64,000 nucleotides of DNA from Akebia trifoliata (taxonomy: Eukaryota; Streptophyta; Magnoliopsida; Ranunculales; Lardizabalaceae): NCBI GenBank assembly GCA_017979445.1, contig CM030708.1:35158721-35222720 (forward strand), given 5' to 3'. The translations under genes were made by a program, and so were the position numbers. Shown in pieces: positions 1 through 11,065 of the stretch. A model generated the notes under the pieces. That model made no database searches. It had not been told where the DNA came from and saw only the letters and a list, made by a program, of their open reading frames with translations. Each line of letters begins with the position of its first letter. The stretch's first letter is position 1.

Positions 1-95
1 AATATAATTTTCAAAGAAACACCACGGAGTTGATCTTCAAAGAAAAAATAATTGATCATCAAAATTGGGATTGATTACTCATATTGGAGATGATT

Positions 96-293
96 ATGTG
101 TTGGGTTAAGCTTTCAAATTCTAAATAAACTTAAAGAAGCTTTTTCAGTAGTATAGTGACCAAAGTTGTTAGGCCTCAGCCTGAAAACTTAAAGAAGCTT
201 ATGTGTTGGGTTAAGTTTTCAAATTGTAAATAAACTTAAAGAAGCTTTTTCAGTAGTATAGTGACCAAAGTTGTTAGGCCTCAGCCTGAAAAC
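96..293. repeat. 105-bp direct tandem duplication
   Basis: Two head-to-tail copies start at 96 and 201 and differ at only a few bases. Each copy opens with ATGTGTTGGGTTAAG and ends with CAGCCTGAAAAC. The low divergence suggests a recent local duplication. No coding potential was seen. Confidence 0.85.
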
Positions 294-923
294 AAAGAAA
301 AAGCTCAGTGTGAACTATGACTGGTCCTTGCTATTATTTGGCAATGCCCACGATGAAAATTCATAGGATATTTATATGTATTTTTTTGTTATGATTTTGT
401 GGTAAAGTGCAAAATCGTATATTTGTGAAGTATTTAATTATCGTTTTCTTCATAACTTAGTGAATTAGTAGCTTCGATTTTTTTCATAAAACTAATATCC
501 CTTTATTTCTGTTCAATAACTCTTTAAAATTTTAAATAAGCATGATCGTGTTGTTAACTCAGTTACAATGTAAAATCATATTTGGATAAGGGATATTTGA
601 ACCTATCTCATAAATGTTAAATCAAGAATAATTTGTCTTGGTATCACAGGCGGTCGAATAACTCATGATGCCTTATTTCAAGATGAGACATATCTTTCAT
701 ATATGAAAAGTCAATTTGTCACTACATAATCTATATATCACGACCAATACACGGATAGAATAATAGATTGGCTTCAATTATTTATTTATTGCTTGAATTG
801 GGCATACCTTTGTGAGCTAATGATGCTAGCTTGTTAAATTGGTTAAAATCTATGAGTATTAATACTGAAATTTGGGATTAAAATTCACCTTCAATTACTA
901 ATGTATATCAATTTATAAATAAA

Positions 924-1109
924 TGGCATGTTAACATGTGCCCTAAGGGCACACTTTAAGTGCAATAAATACACTTTGAAAATGGATCTTGTATCGAAAA
1001 TGCCCCTAAGACTTTTATTGTATTTTTACCAAAATACCATCAAATTCCAATTTTCAAAGTATATTTATTGCACTTTAACGTGTGTCCTGGGCACACGTCA
1101 ACAAAACCC
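924..1109. mobile_element. Hairpin MITE, family B (Mutator-like, 9-bp TSD)
   Basis: The element folds on itself. The left arm runs from GTTAACATGTGCCCTAAG into a stretch reading AGTGCAATAAATACAC, and the right arm is its reverse complement, ending GTCAACAAAACCC. It is flanked by a perfect 9-bp duplication ATAAATAAA at 915-923 and 1110-1118. Length is 186 bp with no ORF. Related copies lie at 11925, 17843 and 39795. The 9-bp duplication and long terminal repeats point to the Mutator superfamily. Confidence 0.85.
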
Positions 1110-1523
1110 ATAAATAAAAGAAAAAGAGACATGAGATGGATTTCTCATTATTGAAACCATTGGATCAAACATGTTGTCAATTGAAACACAGTGTGATTCT
1201 ATAGTCAATGGGCCAGTGCCATGTGTCCAATGGAGTTTTATTTAGTAGAGCTTTCTTTTGTTTTACAATCTTCGGGTCTAGGATTTTTAAGCTGGTTCAA
1301 ACCCCATGATCCAATTTCAAAATCCCATGACAAGGATAAAATAGTAAAATATTGAAATAAAGCATAAATTTACAAATTAAGAATAAAATGGTGGTCCAAA
1401 TAACTATAATTACTCAATTAAAAATATTATATCAACATACATCAATATATTCTAAAGTCGTTTCGTACAAAGTTAATCTTCTAACATTAAAAAAATAAAG
1501 AAAATCCAATAATAAATATATTG

Positions 1524-1646
1524 GAGAGATTATATTGTCTTCCCAACTTTTGCTAACGGCACCCCAATTCATAGGTAAATTATTGAGAATTAACTCACAT
1601 CTTAAGGTGTCATTAACTTAAGTTGGTGTGGCAATAGAAGTTTTCT
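1524..1646. mobile_element. Short hairpin element, family G
   Basis: Inverted termini (GAGAGATTATATTGTC on the left, GGTGTGGCAATAGAAG on the right) resemble those of the larger element at 45889-46297. It lies about 140 bp beyond the stop codon of the MYB gene. No clear target-site duplication was found. Confidence 0.5.
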
Positions 1647-1788
1647 TACATTGTCTCAAAAAAAAAACTAATTGAAATCCATAATTACCCTTTTTCCCTT
1701 CACAAATTCGCATTGTATCCTTTCTCTCTTTTCCCCTATTTTCACCGTTTTTTTTTTTTCTAGAAAAAAAAAAATTTTGTTCTTTCGT

Positions 1789-3082
1789 TTACTCCAAGAA
1801 AAACATGTCGTCGACATTCCATAAATTGTCCCACGAGCCCTCACCGCCTAACCACGTGTTGTTCTCCTCAGTACCTTGGAACTCTAACCCATGATTAAAG
1901 TAACCACAGGGACTAGTTAGGGAATCTGGGTAATTAACGTGGGTAATTTGGGTATTATAAAAAATATTGTTATCAGCATGAAGAGAGTAACAATCTGTGA
2001 GGTCTGTAACAGGGGAGACTGATGAAGCATCCGGGCTAGAATTCTCACGTGCGAAACTTGGGTTCACGTGCGAATCCCCAAAGTCGTCGTTGTTTCCACT
2101 GCTACTGCTTTCGGGCAGCACCTGACTCGTTTTCAATTCTGGATTGTTGTTGAGATGGTGAGCTGAAGTGTTGCTGCCCGAAGAAGCTGCTGCTGCCCGG
2201 ATTCTCTCTACCAACCTTGGCATCCATTGATAACGCATGGTATCTTTAAACAATTTGCTGTTAACGTCGCATCGAAGCTGTTTCGCGTGCTTTTGAACCC
2301 TTGTTCTCCAGTAGTTCTTAATCTCGTTATCTGTTCTACCTGGTAAGTGTTGAGCGATTTTCGACCACCTAGAGAAGAAATAAAGACAAATTAGACCAAA
2401 TTAAAGAGACCCAGAGAGAAAATTTTGTGAGAAATAGTTGGAGTTTAGAGAATTTATACCGATTTCCCCAACGAGTATGGAGTTCGAGAATCGTAAGTTG
2501 TTCTTCGAGGGTGATATTTCCACGTCGAACATCTGGGCGTAAGTAGTTCAACCATCTTAATCTGCAACTTTTTCCAGTTCGTTTCAGACCTGTTTTGAAG
2601 AATTTGGTTAAGATTTGAGATGCAAGTAACCATATTTAGAAAACCCATATTAGAAAATTTGGTAAAGTTTTGGAAACTTTTTTGGTTTTATAGTTTATAA
2701 CTTGTTCTGTTAATGGGGTTTTCCAAATTGAATTCTTTATGACCAAAGGTAGCTCCTTTTTTTTAATTTCCTAGAAACCCATTTCGAAAATTTCAGATAA
2801 ATCAATGGAATTCTTTCTTTAATGGTTAATTGAAGAATTAAAATCAGAATTTCTAGATTCAAAATATTTAACAAAAGAAGAAATTAAAGAATTTAAACTC
2901 TGAGGATCGATGTTTAATTAATTACCTGCAGAGCGAGCAAGGCAGTTCCATCGACCTTCACCATGGTTGGCAATGTAATTGATAAGTTGAAGGTCTTCTT
3001 CAACAGTCCATGGGCCTCTTCTGAGATCCATCTCTTCTTCCATTTGTGTTGGAGAGATGTAATTTAAACCATTAACTTCCAT
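1789..3082 (-). CDS. MYB108-like: R2R3-MYB transcription factor, subgroup 20 (MYB108/MYB2/MYB62 type)
   Basis: Exons are 2926-3082, 2460-2589 and 1789-2368, giving 288 aa. Exon 2 is 130 bp, the size usual for R2R3-MYB genes. R2 carries tryptophans at residues 25, 45 and 65. R3 has the usual substitution of its first tryptophan (Ile78), then Trp97 and Trp116. After the repeats comes the subgroup-20 signature, with [20 protein letters not shown] at about residues 130-149. The rest is an acidic, Ser/Asn-rich tail ending in [13 protein letters not shown], a likely activation region. Subgroup 20 members act in the nucleus in jasmonate, drought, senescence and stamen responses. Which member this is cannot be settled without a tree. 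A second in-frame ATG lies 13 codons downstream, so the start could be Met14 or Met18. Family assignment is very secure. Confidence 0.95.
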
Positions 3083-3111
3083 TCTTGTCTTATAAATGGA
3101 GAGCTTTTATT

Positions 3112-3133
3112 GAGAGAGAGAGAGAGAGAGAGA
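3112..3133. repeat. (GA)11 microsatellite in the MYB 5' leader
   Basis: An uninterrupted GA run, read as CT on the coding strand, lies between the likely TATA box and the ATG of the MYB gene. CT-rich leaders are common in plant promoters. The length is likely to vary between individuals. Confidence 0.8.
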
Positions 3134-3197
3134 AATGGAGAACTTTTATTGAGAGATAGAGAAAGTTATTTTGAGAAGGATAGAGAAGTGAGGGCTC

Positions 3198-3394
3198 TTT
3201 ATAGGGGGATTGAAAGGACAGGATCATAGGACTGAAAAGGTCACATGTGAGAGAATGAAGAGAACACGCCACACGCACGTGGGATTATATTAATTAAACA
3301 CTTAAACACGGTTTAATTATTTAATTTAAGTTATAAACAGCAGCTAAGAATAAAGATCGTTTGAACTTTGACTCTTTGACCTTTCTCTGGTCAA
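3198..3394 (-). promoter_or_regulatory. Likely MYB promoter: TATA box, G-box and W-boxes
   Basis: On the minus strand TATAAA lies at 3198-3203, about 116 bp before the ATG, which predicts transcription starting near 3170. A palindromic CACGTG G-box is at 3276-3281. W-box cores (TTGAC or its complement) are at 3368-3372, 3376-3381 and 3389-3394. These motifs fit ABA/jasmonate and WRKY control, as known for this MYB subgroup. Function is inferred from motif identity and position only. Confidence 0.55.
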
Positions 3395-3836
3395 CACTCT
3401 TCTGGTTCTCTCCAACTAGTGCGTTTTAATTAATTTATTTATTTCTTTGAGGTTGTTTTTGACTTGCTTCCCTAGTTAATAAACAAAAATTCACATATCT
3501 CATTATTTTAAAATGCGTTTTTTTCTTGTTTACTTATGTCTTTGGACTTAATGATCTCATATGGTCGTTGCCAATGGTCATCATCACCTTATTTGGATCA
3601 CTAAAGACGATTTTCATTCTAATTCTAGAACCCAATTCTAGAGTCTAATTGATTACTTCTTCTTACATTTGATCGTATCTATGGGTCTTAAACCAGGTTT
3701 ACATTGGTTTGAAATTAATTATCGATAGGTCTTGTATCAGGAATTTTGATGTTAGCGGTATTGGAGACAGTAAAAGAAATTATAATAGAGATTTGGTGGT
3801 TGACCATTGTGTTTGTTTAGGCCTGACAACAAATAA

Positions 3837-4230
3837 GAGTAGGGTCGTAATAATCTGATTACTACAAGTGACATACTCAATCAACTCCCTGACGTCACAA
3901 GTTCGAGAAACATATATTTATGTATCTCAAGGAGTATATATCTACGTTTCTTGAATTTGTCGTGTCAAAAGAATTATTGAGTATGTCATGAGAGGTACTC
4001 ATTTTATCACGATTCATAAAAGTAATGATTTTCTTACTCGCCACATGGCATAATCAAAATACTCTCCTATACTAGAACCATAGATCTTTTTGCCTTAAGA
4101 TACACAACTACACATATTTATGGGGATGTGTATATGTGTATCCTGAGGCAAAAAATCTATAGTACTAATACATGGCATGTCAGGAGAGTATTTTAAGTAT
4201 ACCATGTGGGAAGTCAAATTATCACGACTC
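3837..4230. mobile_element. Hairpin MITE, family A (outer element of a nested pair)
   Basis: The outer element begins GAGTA at 3837, is interrupted, resumes at 4025 and ends ATCACGACTC at 4230. It is flanked by a perfect 9-bp duplication AACAAATAA at 3828-3836 and 4231-4239. The inner arms hold the family core (ACCATAGAT.. and GGCAAAAAATCTATAG). Without the insertion it would be about 211 bp. It has no ORF. Confidence 0.88.
3842..4015. mobile_element. Hairpin MITE, family A, inserted into another copy
   Basis: This 174-bp hairpin starts GGGTCGTAATAATCTGA and ends TTATCACGATTC. It is flanked by ATAAGAGTA at 3833-3841 and ATAAAAGTA at 4016-4024, 8 of 9 bases identical. The target spans the left end of the element at 3837-4230, so this copy is the younger of the two. 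Its inner arms are more diverged than those of other copies. Confidence 0.85.
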
Positions 4231-4959
4231 AACAAATAATATGGTAGAAGTCAAAGGTTTATACGAAGGGATTGAATTTTTTCTTAGCCATTGTAATTCT
4301 ATCCTTGTTTGGACATAATTCTATTTTCATAGATGGTCTAATGGGTCCTCGAAGTTTTAGATTCCCAAAGTTTTAATAGTATATGTATTCTCCCTAAATC
4401 TTATAAAATATTTCATACATAAGATGTCTTTACTTGCTTAGCGAAAAAATAGAGATTGATTTATGTTTGGACCGAATTATAAAATGATTCTTTAAGAATA
4501 TGTTTCTTGTATTTTTATGCTTACGTCGTATTTTGCATCACAAACGCGAAAAAAAAAATGATCAAGTGAACGAGATCTTAAATCTAAATATTTTGAAATA
4601 AATTTCAAGATTTGAATTATTAACTTTGAAATTAATGATCCAACCCAAGGGTAAACTATAGGACTTCTATTTCCTGAATTTGAATCCATGTTAACTATAA
4701 GGTTTAAGATCATTTTACTTCCAAGGATGTAATTTCATGACAAAAACTTATCATGAACAATGAAGCATATTTGAAATATTTCAGTCAAACAAGTTGTGTT
4801 GCCACCTTAGAAGTTAGAACCATAGACTTTAAAGGGTGCAATAGAGAGTTTAGTTCTTGTACACACAAGAGTTGGGTAGTTATTTACTCCCATGTTTTTA
4901 GTTTTTACACGCAATGTACGCACACTTGACACTTTAGACCCATTGACTTGGCCCACTCC

Positions 4960-5480
4960 TTGAGCCTAGGGCTTAAAATGGACCAGGTTCATGTTGATTT
5001 AAGTAAATCCATATCTAGATCTAAAAAATTTATTCAAATTTGGATTCACATCCAAATTTGAGTCGGATCCTATTAGCTAAAATCATATCCCAGCCATTAT
5101 GCTTTCATTAAATCTGGATCTCACTCGATCAAATTAATTGATTCGGATTGGATATTCATATCATTCAATATTTTTTTACTATATTTCTTTTTTAATTATT
5201 TTACTATTATAAGTCTTTTATTTTATAAGAATTCAATTATACTAAACTAGTAGAAAAAAGATATTTTGAAAAACATAATAATATAATTTTTAAAGTAATA
5301 TATCATTCAGATCTAGACGGATATAAGGATTGATCTATATCCAACTCGAATCAAGAGGCATAATTCAACCCATACTTTACTTGGGTCTAATCCAAGAGTC
5401 TAAATCCATTAAATTTGAATTCAGATCACTCGAATTTCAAATAAAATCTGACCCATTTTATTCTAAACAAGAAATCAAAT
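4960..5480. repeat. Dispersed repeat E, copy 1
   Basis: About 0.5 kb of AT-rich sequence with recurring ATCTAGATC/GGATC words. The same order of words is found at 12225-12900, and a looser copy lies around 48820-49130. No ORF, terminal repeats or target-site duplication were recognised, so the class is unknown. Confidence 0.5.
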
Positions 5481-5583
5481 TATTTCATCACTTTGAACTT
5501 ATAACCTAAGGTCTGTCAAAAAAAAAAAAAATGCAACAATATGATGGATAACAGCTACCATCATCAATCAATCAGATTTTGTA

Positions 5584-5777
5584 GAATCGTGATAATATGA
5601 CTCATCAGGTGGCATACTCAAATGACTCCATGATGTGATATGTACATCTCGAGATACACTTTTTTATGGGAAAATACAATCGTGTATCCCGAGGCATATA
5701 GATCTATTGTATTCGAACTTATCCATGTCACAAAATCATTTGAGTATGCCACCTGGCAAGTCGTATTATCAAGACTC
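5584..5777. mobile_element. Hairpin MITE, family A
   Basis: Starts GAATCGTGATAATATGAC and ends TATTATCAAGACTC, 194 bp. The flanks GATTTTGTA (5575-5583) and AATTTTTTA (5778-5786) match at 7 of 9 positions. The arms pair around a centre near 5680 and include the GGCATACTCAAATGA and TTTGAGTATGCC subterminal boxes shared with other copies. Confidence 0.85.
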
Positions 5778-6187
5778 AATTTTTTATTTGTTGGACTGCC
5801 TATAAGTGGACGGTGGATCAATTAACATTCATAAAGAAAGTAGTGGCGCCACGTGGGATTAAGAAGAAATAGGGACAACTCTTGAGTGCATAGATTCATC
5901 AGTTTGAGACTACTCTTTGGCGATTGTCAAAGGTGCGAGGAGGAGAACAATTTTTTTTGACAAATTCAAAGTAACCTCAAAAGACTCCCGTAAAAAAATA
6001 TGGGCACGTGATACCTATGACCTTTGGCTTACACCTAAGTCCAATTTGAACTGAGAAGTTACACTTGTTTTTTCACATTTTACTGCTGAGGTTTGCACAG
6101 CTGCCATCCCCTAAATAAAATATTTGCTCACCAGCAAATATATGTTCATTTGGCATTGTTAGACTATTAATTGGATGAATTATAATA

Positions 6188-6341
6188 GACTAATAATGAT
6201 AAAAGCGAGGTGACACATAGGTGGTTTGTACGCGGCTGACATGGCAGGGGCACAGAACCTTAGATCTTTTCTTTATGTATCCCCAAGAAAAAGATCTATG
6301 GTTCTATGTTTTTTTCATGTCAGTCACGTTTATCACGACTC
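6188..6341. mobile_element. Hairpin MITE, family A (short form)
   Basis: A 154-bp hairpin from GACTAATAATGATAAAAG to TTATCACGACTC, flanked by a perfect 9-bp duplication ATTATAATA (6179-6187 and 6342-6350). The core reads AGAACCTTAGATC.. on the left and AAAAAGATCTATGGTTC on the right. Confidence 0.88.
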
Positions 6342-7354
6342 ATTATAATAACCAGTATAATTAAAATAATTTGTAAATATCTTTTTGTTTTTTTTTCTCT
6401 ATTTGATAAAATTTCACCAAAGATTACATCATATATCCCAATTACTTAAGCACTATTACGTAGTGAATCATGAATCGTAGAGAGCTTAAGTGTTAATTTT
6501 TAACAAAAAAAACATTAATTTTTTTTTAAATATTGTAGTGGTAAAATCATGGATGTCATCGATTCCTCGAGATTTACCTCTAACAATTGATCTTCATTGT
6601 TCTATTTGCATTCAAATGATCAAAAATCATACAAAAAAATAATCAAAGAGAAGGGAAATAGAGAGAAGACAAAAAGCAATATTTGTTTACGAGGTTCGTC
6701 AAAAAATCAAACTATGTCTCCAGGTTCCGAAGAGTCATTCTACTATTCTTCAAGCCATTACAAGATTTACAAACATTAGCCTTCTCTCTTCCATTTTTTT
6801 TACTCTTAAGAACCCCCTATATAGATAGAGAGATAAACCCTAAAAAAAAAGTTAAAAAAATCATAATTCTCTACAAAATTTATTCTTATCTAGAAATAGA
6901 TATTCTCTAGTCAATTTATGAGACTTTCTATTTCTAGATAAGATTACAATCTTAATAAAAAATCTAATCAAAGATATAACAATGCCTCGAGATATGCATT
7001 AATTATTGTGTGATCAATAATCAATATTCGTCTTAATTACACCACATGTCCAATATCGATTTCACCCTTTACAAGTAGCTCTCATCTTGTCAATGGAGAT
7101 TGGTGAGGCCGAGATCCACTTACGAGAATATTACATTGCTCACGTGCATTCACTTTGTTTTATGAAAATATTGCCCCTTGTTCTTCCATTGAGGAAACGA
7201 TGGTCCCTTAGAATCATGTGGTTACTCAAGACACATTGGTTATTCAGCTCCTATTCTCTCATTATAGAATTGTCACTCGGGACATTAGTCATTCGAGACT
7301 CTTAAGCTACTCAGAACTACTCTTTCATGCAAGATATCTTGGCCACTCATAACT

Positions 7355-7845
7355 CAGTTATACTAGGGACCAGGCTCTGCTCTATCTAAATAGCCCCGTT
7401 CAATCAACCCAGCTTTACTAGGGATCCAGCTTTGTTCTGTTTGCACAGTCCTACTCAGTCCACCCAACTATAATAGGGACCCAGTTCTGCTTTGTCTACC
7501 CTGCTCTACTCTGCATGCACAGTCCTGCTCAGTTCACCAAGCTTTGTTATGTTTACACTGATATGCTCTACATGCATAGCCCTACTCAGTTCACCCAACT
7601 ATACTAGGGACCCAATTTTGCTCTGTCTAGCATGCTCTACTCTACATGCACAGTCCTACTCAGTCTACCCAGTTGTACTAGGGACTCAGCTCTACTTTGT
7701 TTAGTATGTTCTACTCTGCATGCACAATCTTACTTAGCCCACTCAGCTATACTAGGGACCCAGCTATGCTCTATCTATCTTGTTCTATTATGCATGTACA
7801 ATCCTGCTTAGTCTACCCAACCATACTAGGGACCTAAGTTTATGC
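7355..7845. repeat. Tandem array 1 inside the LTR element (55- and 74-bp units)
   Basis: Units carry ACTAGGGACCCAG, CTGCATGCACAGTC and CTACTCAGT words. The TAGGGAC marker recurs near 7364, 7419, 7474, 7605, 7679, 7753 and 7827, giving spacings of 55, 55, 131, 74, 74 and 74. The change of period suggests that a 19-bp insertion was fixed in the later units. It is not translated in any continuous frame. Confidence 0.8.
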
Positions 7846-8365
7846 TCTACCACTCAAGACATAGCGAGATCATGAAAACCTCTAACCTTCAAAGGAGCCC
7901 AACGTAGTATTCTGCCATTCAGGACAAAGCGAGGTCATGAAGATCTTTGACCTCCAAAGAGGCCCAACATAGTGCTCTGCCACTTAAGACAAAACAACGT
8001 CATGAAGACCTCTAACCCCCAAAAGGGCTCAATTCATTGCTCTACCATTCAGGACATAATACGGTCATGAAAACCTCTAACCCTCAAAGGGCTCAACTCA
8101 TTGCTCTACCATTCAGGACATAATATGATCATGAAAACCTCTAACCCTCAAAGGGCTCAATTCATTGCTCTACCATTCAGGACATAATATGATCATGAAA
8201 ACCTCTAACCCTCAAAGGGGCCCAATCTATTGCTCTGCCACTCAAGATAGAACGGAGTCATGAAAACCTCAGACCCCCCAAAAGGCCCAACTTATTGTTT
8301 TGCCACTTAAGACAAAGTGAGGTCATGAAGACTTTTGACCCGCAATGAGGCCCAACTCTGCCCTT
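7846..8365. repeat. Tandem array 2 inside the LTR element (65-bp units, about 8 copies)
   Basis: The word TCATGAA recurs at about 7871, 7936, 8001, 8066, 8130, 8194, 8259 and 8324, a period of 64-65 bp. Units include CATTCAGGACA and CTCAAAGGGCTCAA. Central units (8040-8220) are nearly identical and outer ones are more diverged, the pattern left by unequal exchange. Confidence 0.85.
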
Positions 8366-10319
8366 GCAACCTATAACTTTTAAACAACACTAAAAAACAA
8401 TAGCACCTACACAGAATATAACGTGATTATTAGCCCCCAATTTAGTCACGTGATTTGACGTAGTCTCCTGACTTGATCAAATTCTTGAAGATAAGCTCGA
8501 CTTAGCGGAATCTTGTGACTCATCCAAGTTCATGACTTAAATTAAAACATATCTTATTTTATATCTCCATGTTGTGTATAAACCAATCATCATGAGCAGA
8601 AACCGGGAAGGTCTGGGCATACCAAGTCAACTTTTGCTAGTTGGCACTAATCGATTAGAATTGGTGATCTCCCTATGATGTATGTCATCCGAGGAGTATA
8701 TCCCAATGCCAATTACTCCCACAGAAGCCTAGCCATATCCAAAGTGGTCTGGTGATAACACCCCATAAATTTTTACTCCTTCCTATGAACATTCTCACGT
8801 GTAATACATGAATGACACATATACTTGGTCATATCAATAATATCCCTGACTATATTCTCACCCTTAGATGCATTTTACTTTTTCCCTTTCTGTACATCAT
8901 ACATTTCTCATAGTCATGTTAGAATACCTTGGTAGTATCAATAGCATTACCTTTACCTTTTTACCTTATGTATTGATATTTTTTATTCCTTGCAAACTTT
9001 ATTTCGTAATCTTCACGTTTCTATCTTTCGTGCATCTTCCAATGACTGTTATCCCAGAACAACATTAACGTATCACCTTGTACAACCAATTCATGATAGA
9101 GACTCTAAATTGATTATGACTAACCGATCGTCACCACCATAGCGATACAATTCAATCGTTACCTATTATTTCTTGATATGCCACTACTTTTGATCTGATT
9201 AAACCCATGCCGACCAAAGAATTTAACAATCAAATCAGAACCCAATAGGGTGTCAAAAATTCCCCCATCGTTCATCGATTTGCCCTACCCGTCAATTTCT
9301 TTTAACTATTAAGAGCACATACCATAGTCTTCAATGTAGATTGAGATCATCTTAAAAGCGGTTCTCATTTGATCCCACCTTGTGGTTTTCATGAGTGTTC
9401 TTGATTCATTCCCATAGACGACGCTTATTTGTAGAGGTAAAATCACAAATGTCATCGATTTCTCGAGATTTATCCTTAATAATCGATCTTCATTGTTTTG
9501 TTTGCACTCTAATGATAAAAAAATCATACAAAAAAATAACCAAAGAGAAGGAAGAGAGAGAGAGAAGACAAGAAGCAAAATTAATTTACGGGGTTTGTTC
9601 AAAAATCAAACTACGTCCCTAGGCTCCGAAGAGCCATTACACTATTCTTCAAGCCATTACAAGATTTACAAACCATAACCTCCTCTCATCTTCTTCTTTT
9701 GCTCCTAAGAACCCCCTTATATAGATAGAGAGACAAATCCTAAAAGAAAAGTCAAATAAATCAGGATTCTCTATAAAATCTATCCTTATCTAGAAATAGA
9801 TATTCTTCAGTCAATTTAGGAAACTTTCTATTTTTTTATAAAATTACAATCTTAACCAAAAATCTACTCAAGGATATATCAATGATCGAGATATGCATTA
9901 ATTATTGTATGATCGATTATCAATATTCGTCTTATTTACACCACGTGTCTAATACTGATTTTACTCTTTACAAATAATTTTTTTTTAGGGAATGTATTTG
10001 AACTTTCACAAAATGATCTTTTAACACTAATGTAAATAAAAAGAAATTATTGCATCCCAACCTAATAATTTCCTTCATAGAATAGATGCTTCTTGCAAGA
10101 CTTTAATTTGTAAACAAATAAAATATTTTCGTTTTTGACTTATCCTTGCGATCGAAATATAATGTGGATGACCTTTGGAATTATAAAATTGAGTTCCTAC
10201 TTGAATTTTTAATCTTTGTCACAAAAAATCAAAAGGTTTCAATCATCAAATACACTCAAGAATTTTTTGGCAATGGAAAGTGATTACATTAAACAAACAG
10301 GACAAGCGAATGCAAATTT

Positions 10320-10514
10320 AATTTCAAATGTAATAATATATTATTTTTTCATAAAATTATAATAAATCTTTTAATAATAGATTTTTTTTTTATTAGAAGG
10401 GTATTTGGGCCAGTTTGCGCACACCAACTATTCCCTCCTCCCCGCACAAGGCTTGCGAAATAGGATTTTTAATCCTGCGATCCGTGGCCATTGATATTAG
10501 TAGCCGGTGGGAAT
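10320..10514. repeat. 195-bp tandem duplication truncating a SINE copy
   Basis: Sequence 10320-10514 is repeated directly from 10515. It contains the left flank and the 3' part of the SINE at 10582-10783 and stops inside it at GGTGGGAAT. The two copies differ at scattered bases (for example GCGCACACC versus GCGCGCACC). Only the second copy continues into the complete SINE head. Confidence 0.8.
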
Positions 10515-10581
10515 AATTTCAAATGTAATAATATATTATTTTTTCATAAAATTATAATAAATCTTATAATAATAGATTTTT

Positions 10582-10783
10582 TTTTATTAGAAGGGTATTT
10601 GGGCCAGTTTGCGCGCACCAACTATTCCCTCCTCCCCGAACAAGGCTTGTGAAATAGGATTTTTAATCCTGCGTTCCGTGGCCACTGATATTAGTAGTCG
10701 GTGGGAATTGAACTTGAGATCATAGGAGGAGCACACCCCTTGACCTTGAAGTGCTACCACTCGACCACCCATCTGGTGGTTAC
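10582..10783 (-). mobile_element. tRNA-derived SINE, complete
   Basis: On the minus strand the head reads GATGGGTGGTCGAGTGGTAG, a tRNA-like A box, followed about 45 bp later by AAGTTCAATTCCC, a B box. The element ends in a poly(A) tail (the T run near 10577-10585). An 11-bp target-site duplication AATAGATTTTT lies at 10571 and 10784. A related fragment may lie near 19470-19550. Confidence 0.75.
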
Positions 10784-10904
10784 AATAGATTTTTCTTGAA
10801 AATATTCCATTGAAAATATAATTTACAAAATAAATTTCTAGTATTTTGATTTTTTTTTTTTTTTTTTAAGTTTATGACAAGAGCTTAATTTCAACAACAC
10901 TGTG

Positions 10905-11065
10905 TTCTATACTGACTTCCTAGAACATTGCATTCAACACCATTGACATGGTGGTGTGCATGGAACCATAGATGCTTTCACTTGTATCTCAGGGAAAATA
11001 ATCTATGGCTCCGTATACACCTCCATGTCAGTGTAGCATTGAAGGTAGTGGTGTAGGAAGTGAAA
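10905..11065. mobile_element. Hairpin element with the family A core, variant termini
   Basis: The centre carries GGAACCATAGATGC and AAAATAATCTATGGCTCC facing each other, as in family A. The outer arms (GACTTCCTAG.. on the left, GTAGGAAGTG on the right) differ from the GAGTC-type ends. Boundaries are approximate and no target duplication was confirmed. Confidence 0.6.

Larger units (their letters stand above)
6534..9972 (-). mobile_element. Non-autonomous LTR retrotransposon (LARD/TRIM-like)
   Basis: Two direct repeats, 6534-7073 and 9430-9972, are about 540 bp each and clearly similar. Both start TGTAG and end TTTACA, as LTRs do. Flanking bases are AATAT and AATAA, a near 5-bp target duplication. 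Read on the minus strand, the sequence next to the 9430 LTR (AAGCGTCGTCTATGGGAA) resembles the Asp-type primer-binding site TGGCGCCGTCTGTGGGAA, so the element probably runs minus, with 9430-9972 as the 5' LTR. Each LTR has a TATATAG box. The 2.36-kb interior has no gag or pol ORF and is largely two tandem arrays. Differences between the LTRs indicate an old insertion. Confidence 0.7.

Noticed and set aside
7846..8365. Regular 65-bp array considered as a CRISPR-like repeat.
   Set aside because: The whole unit repeats, with no unique spacers between conserved repeats, and the context is a plant LTR element.
9309..9602. 97-codon minus-strand frame across the LTR junction, considered as a gag remnant.
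   Set aside because: It reads through the LTR and the degraded primer-binding site, so it cannot be a gag start. No zinc knuckle or gag motif.
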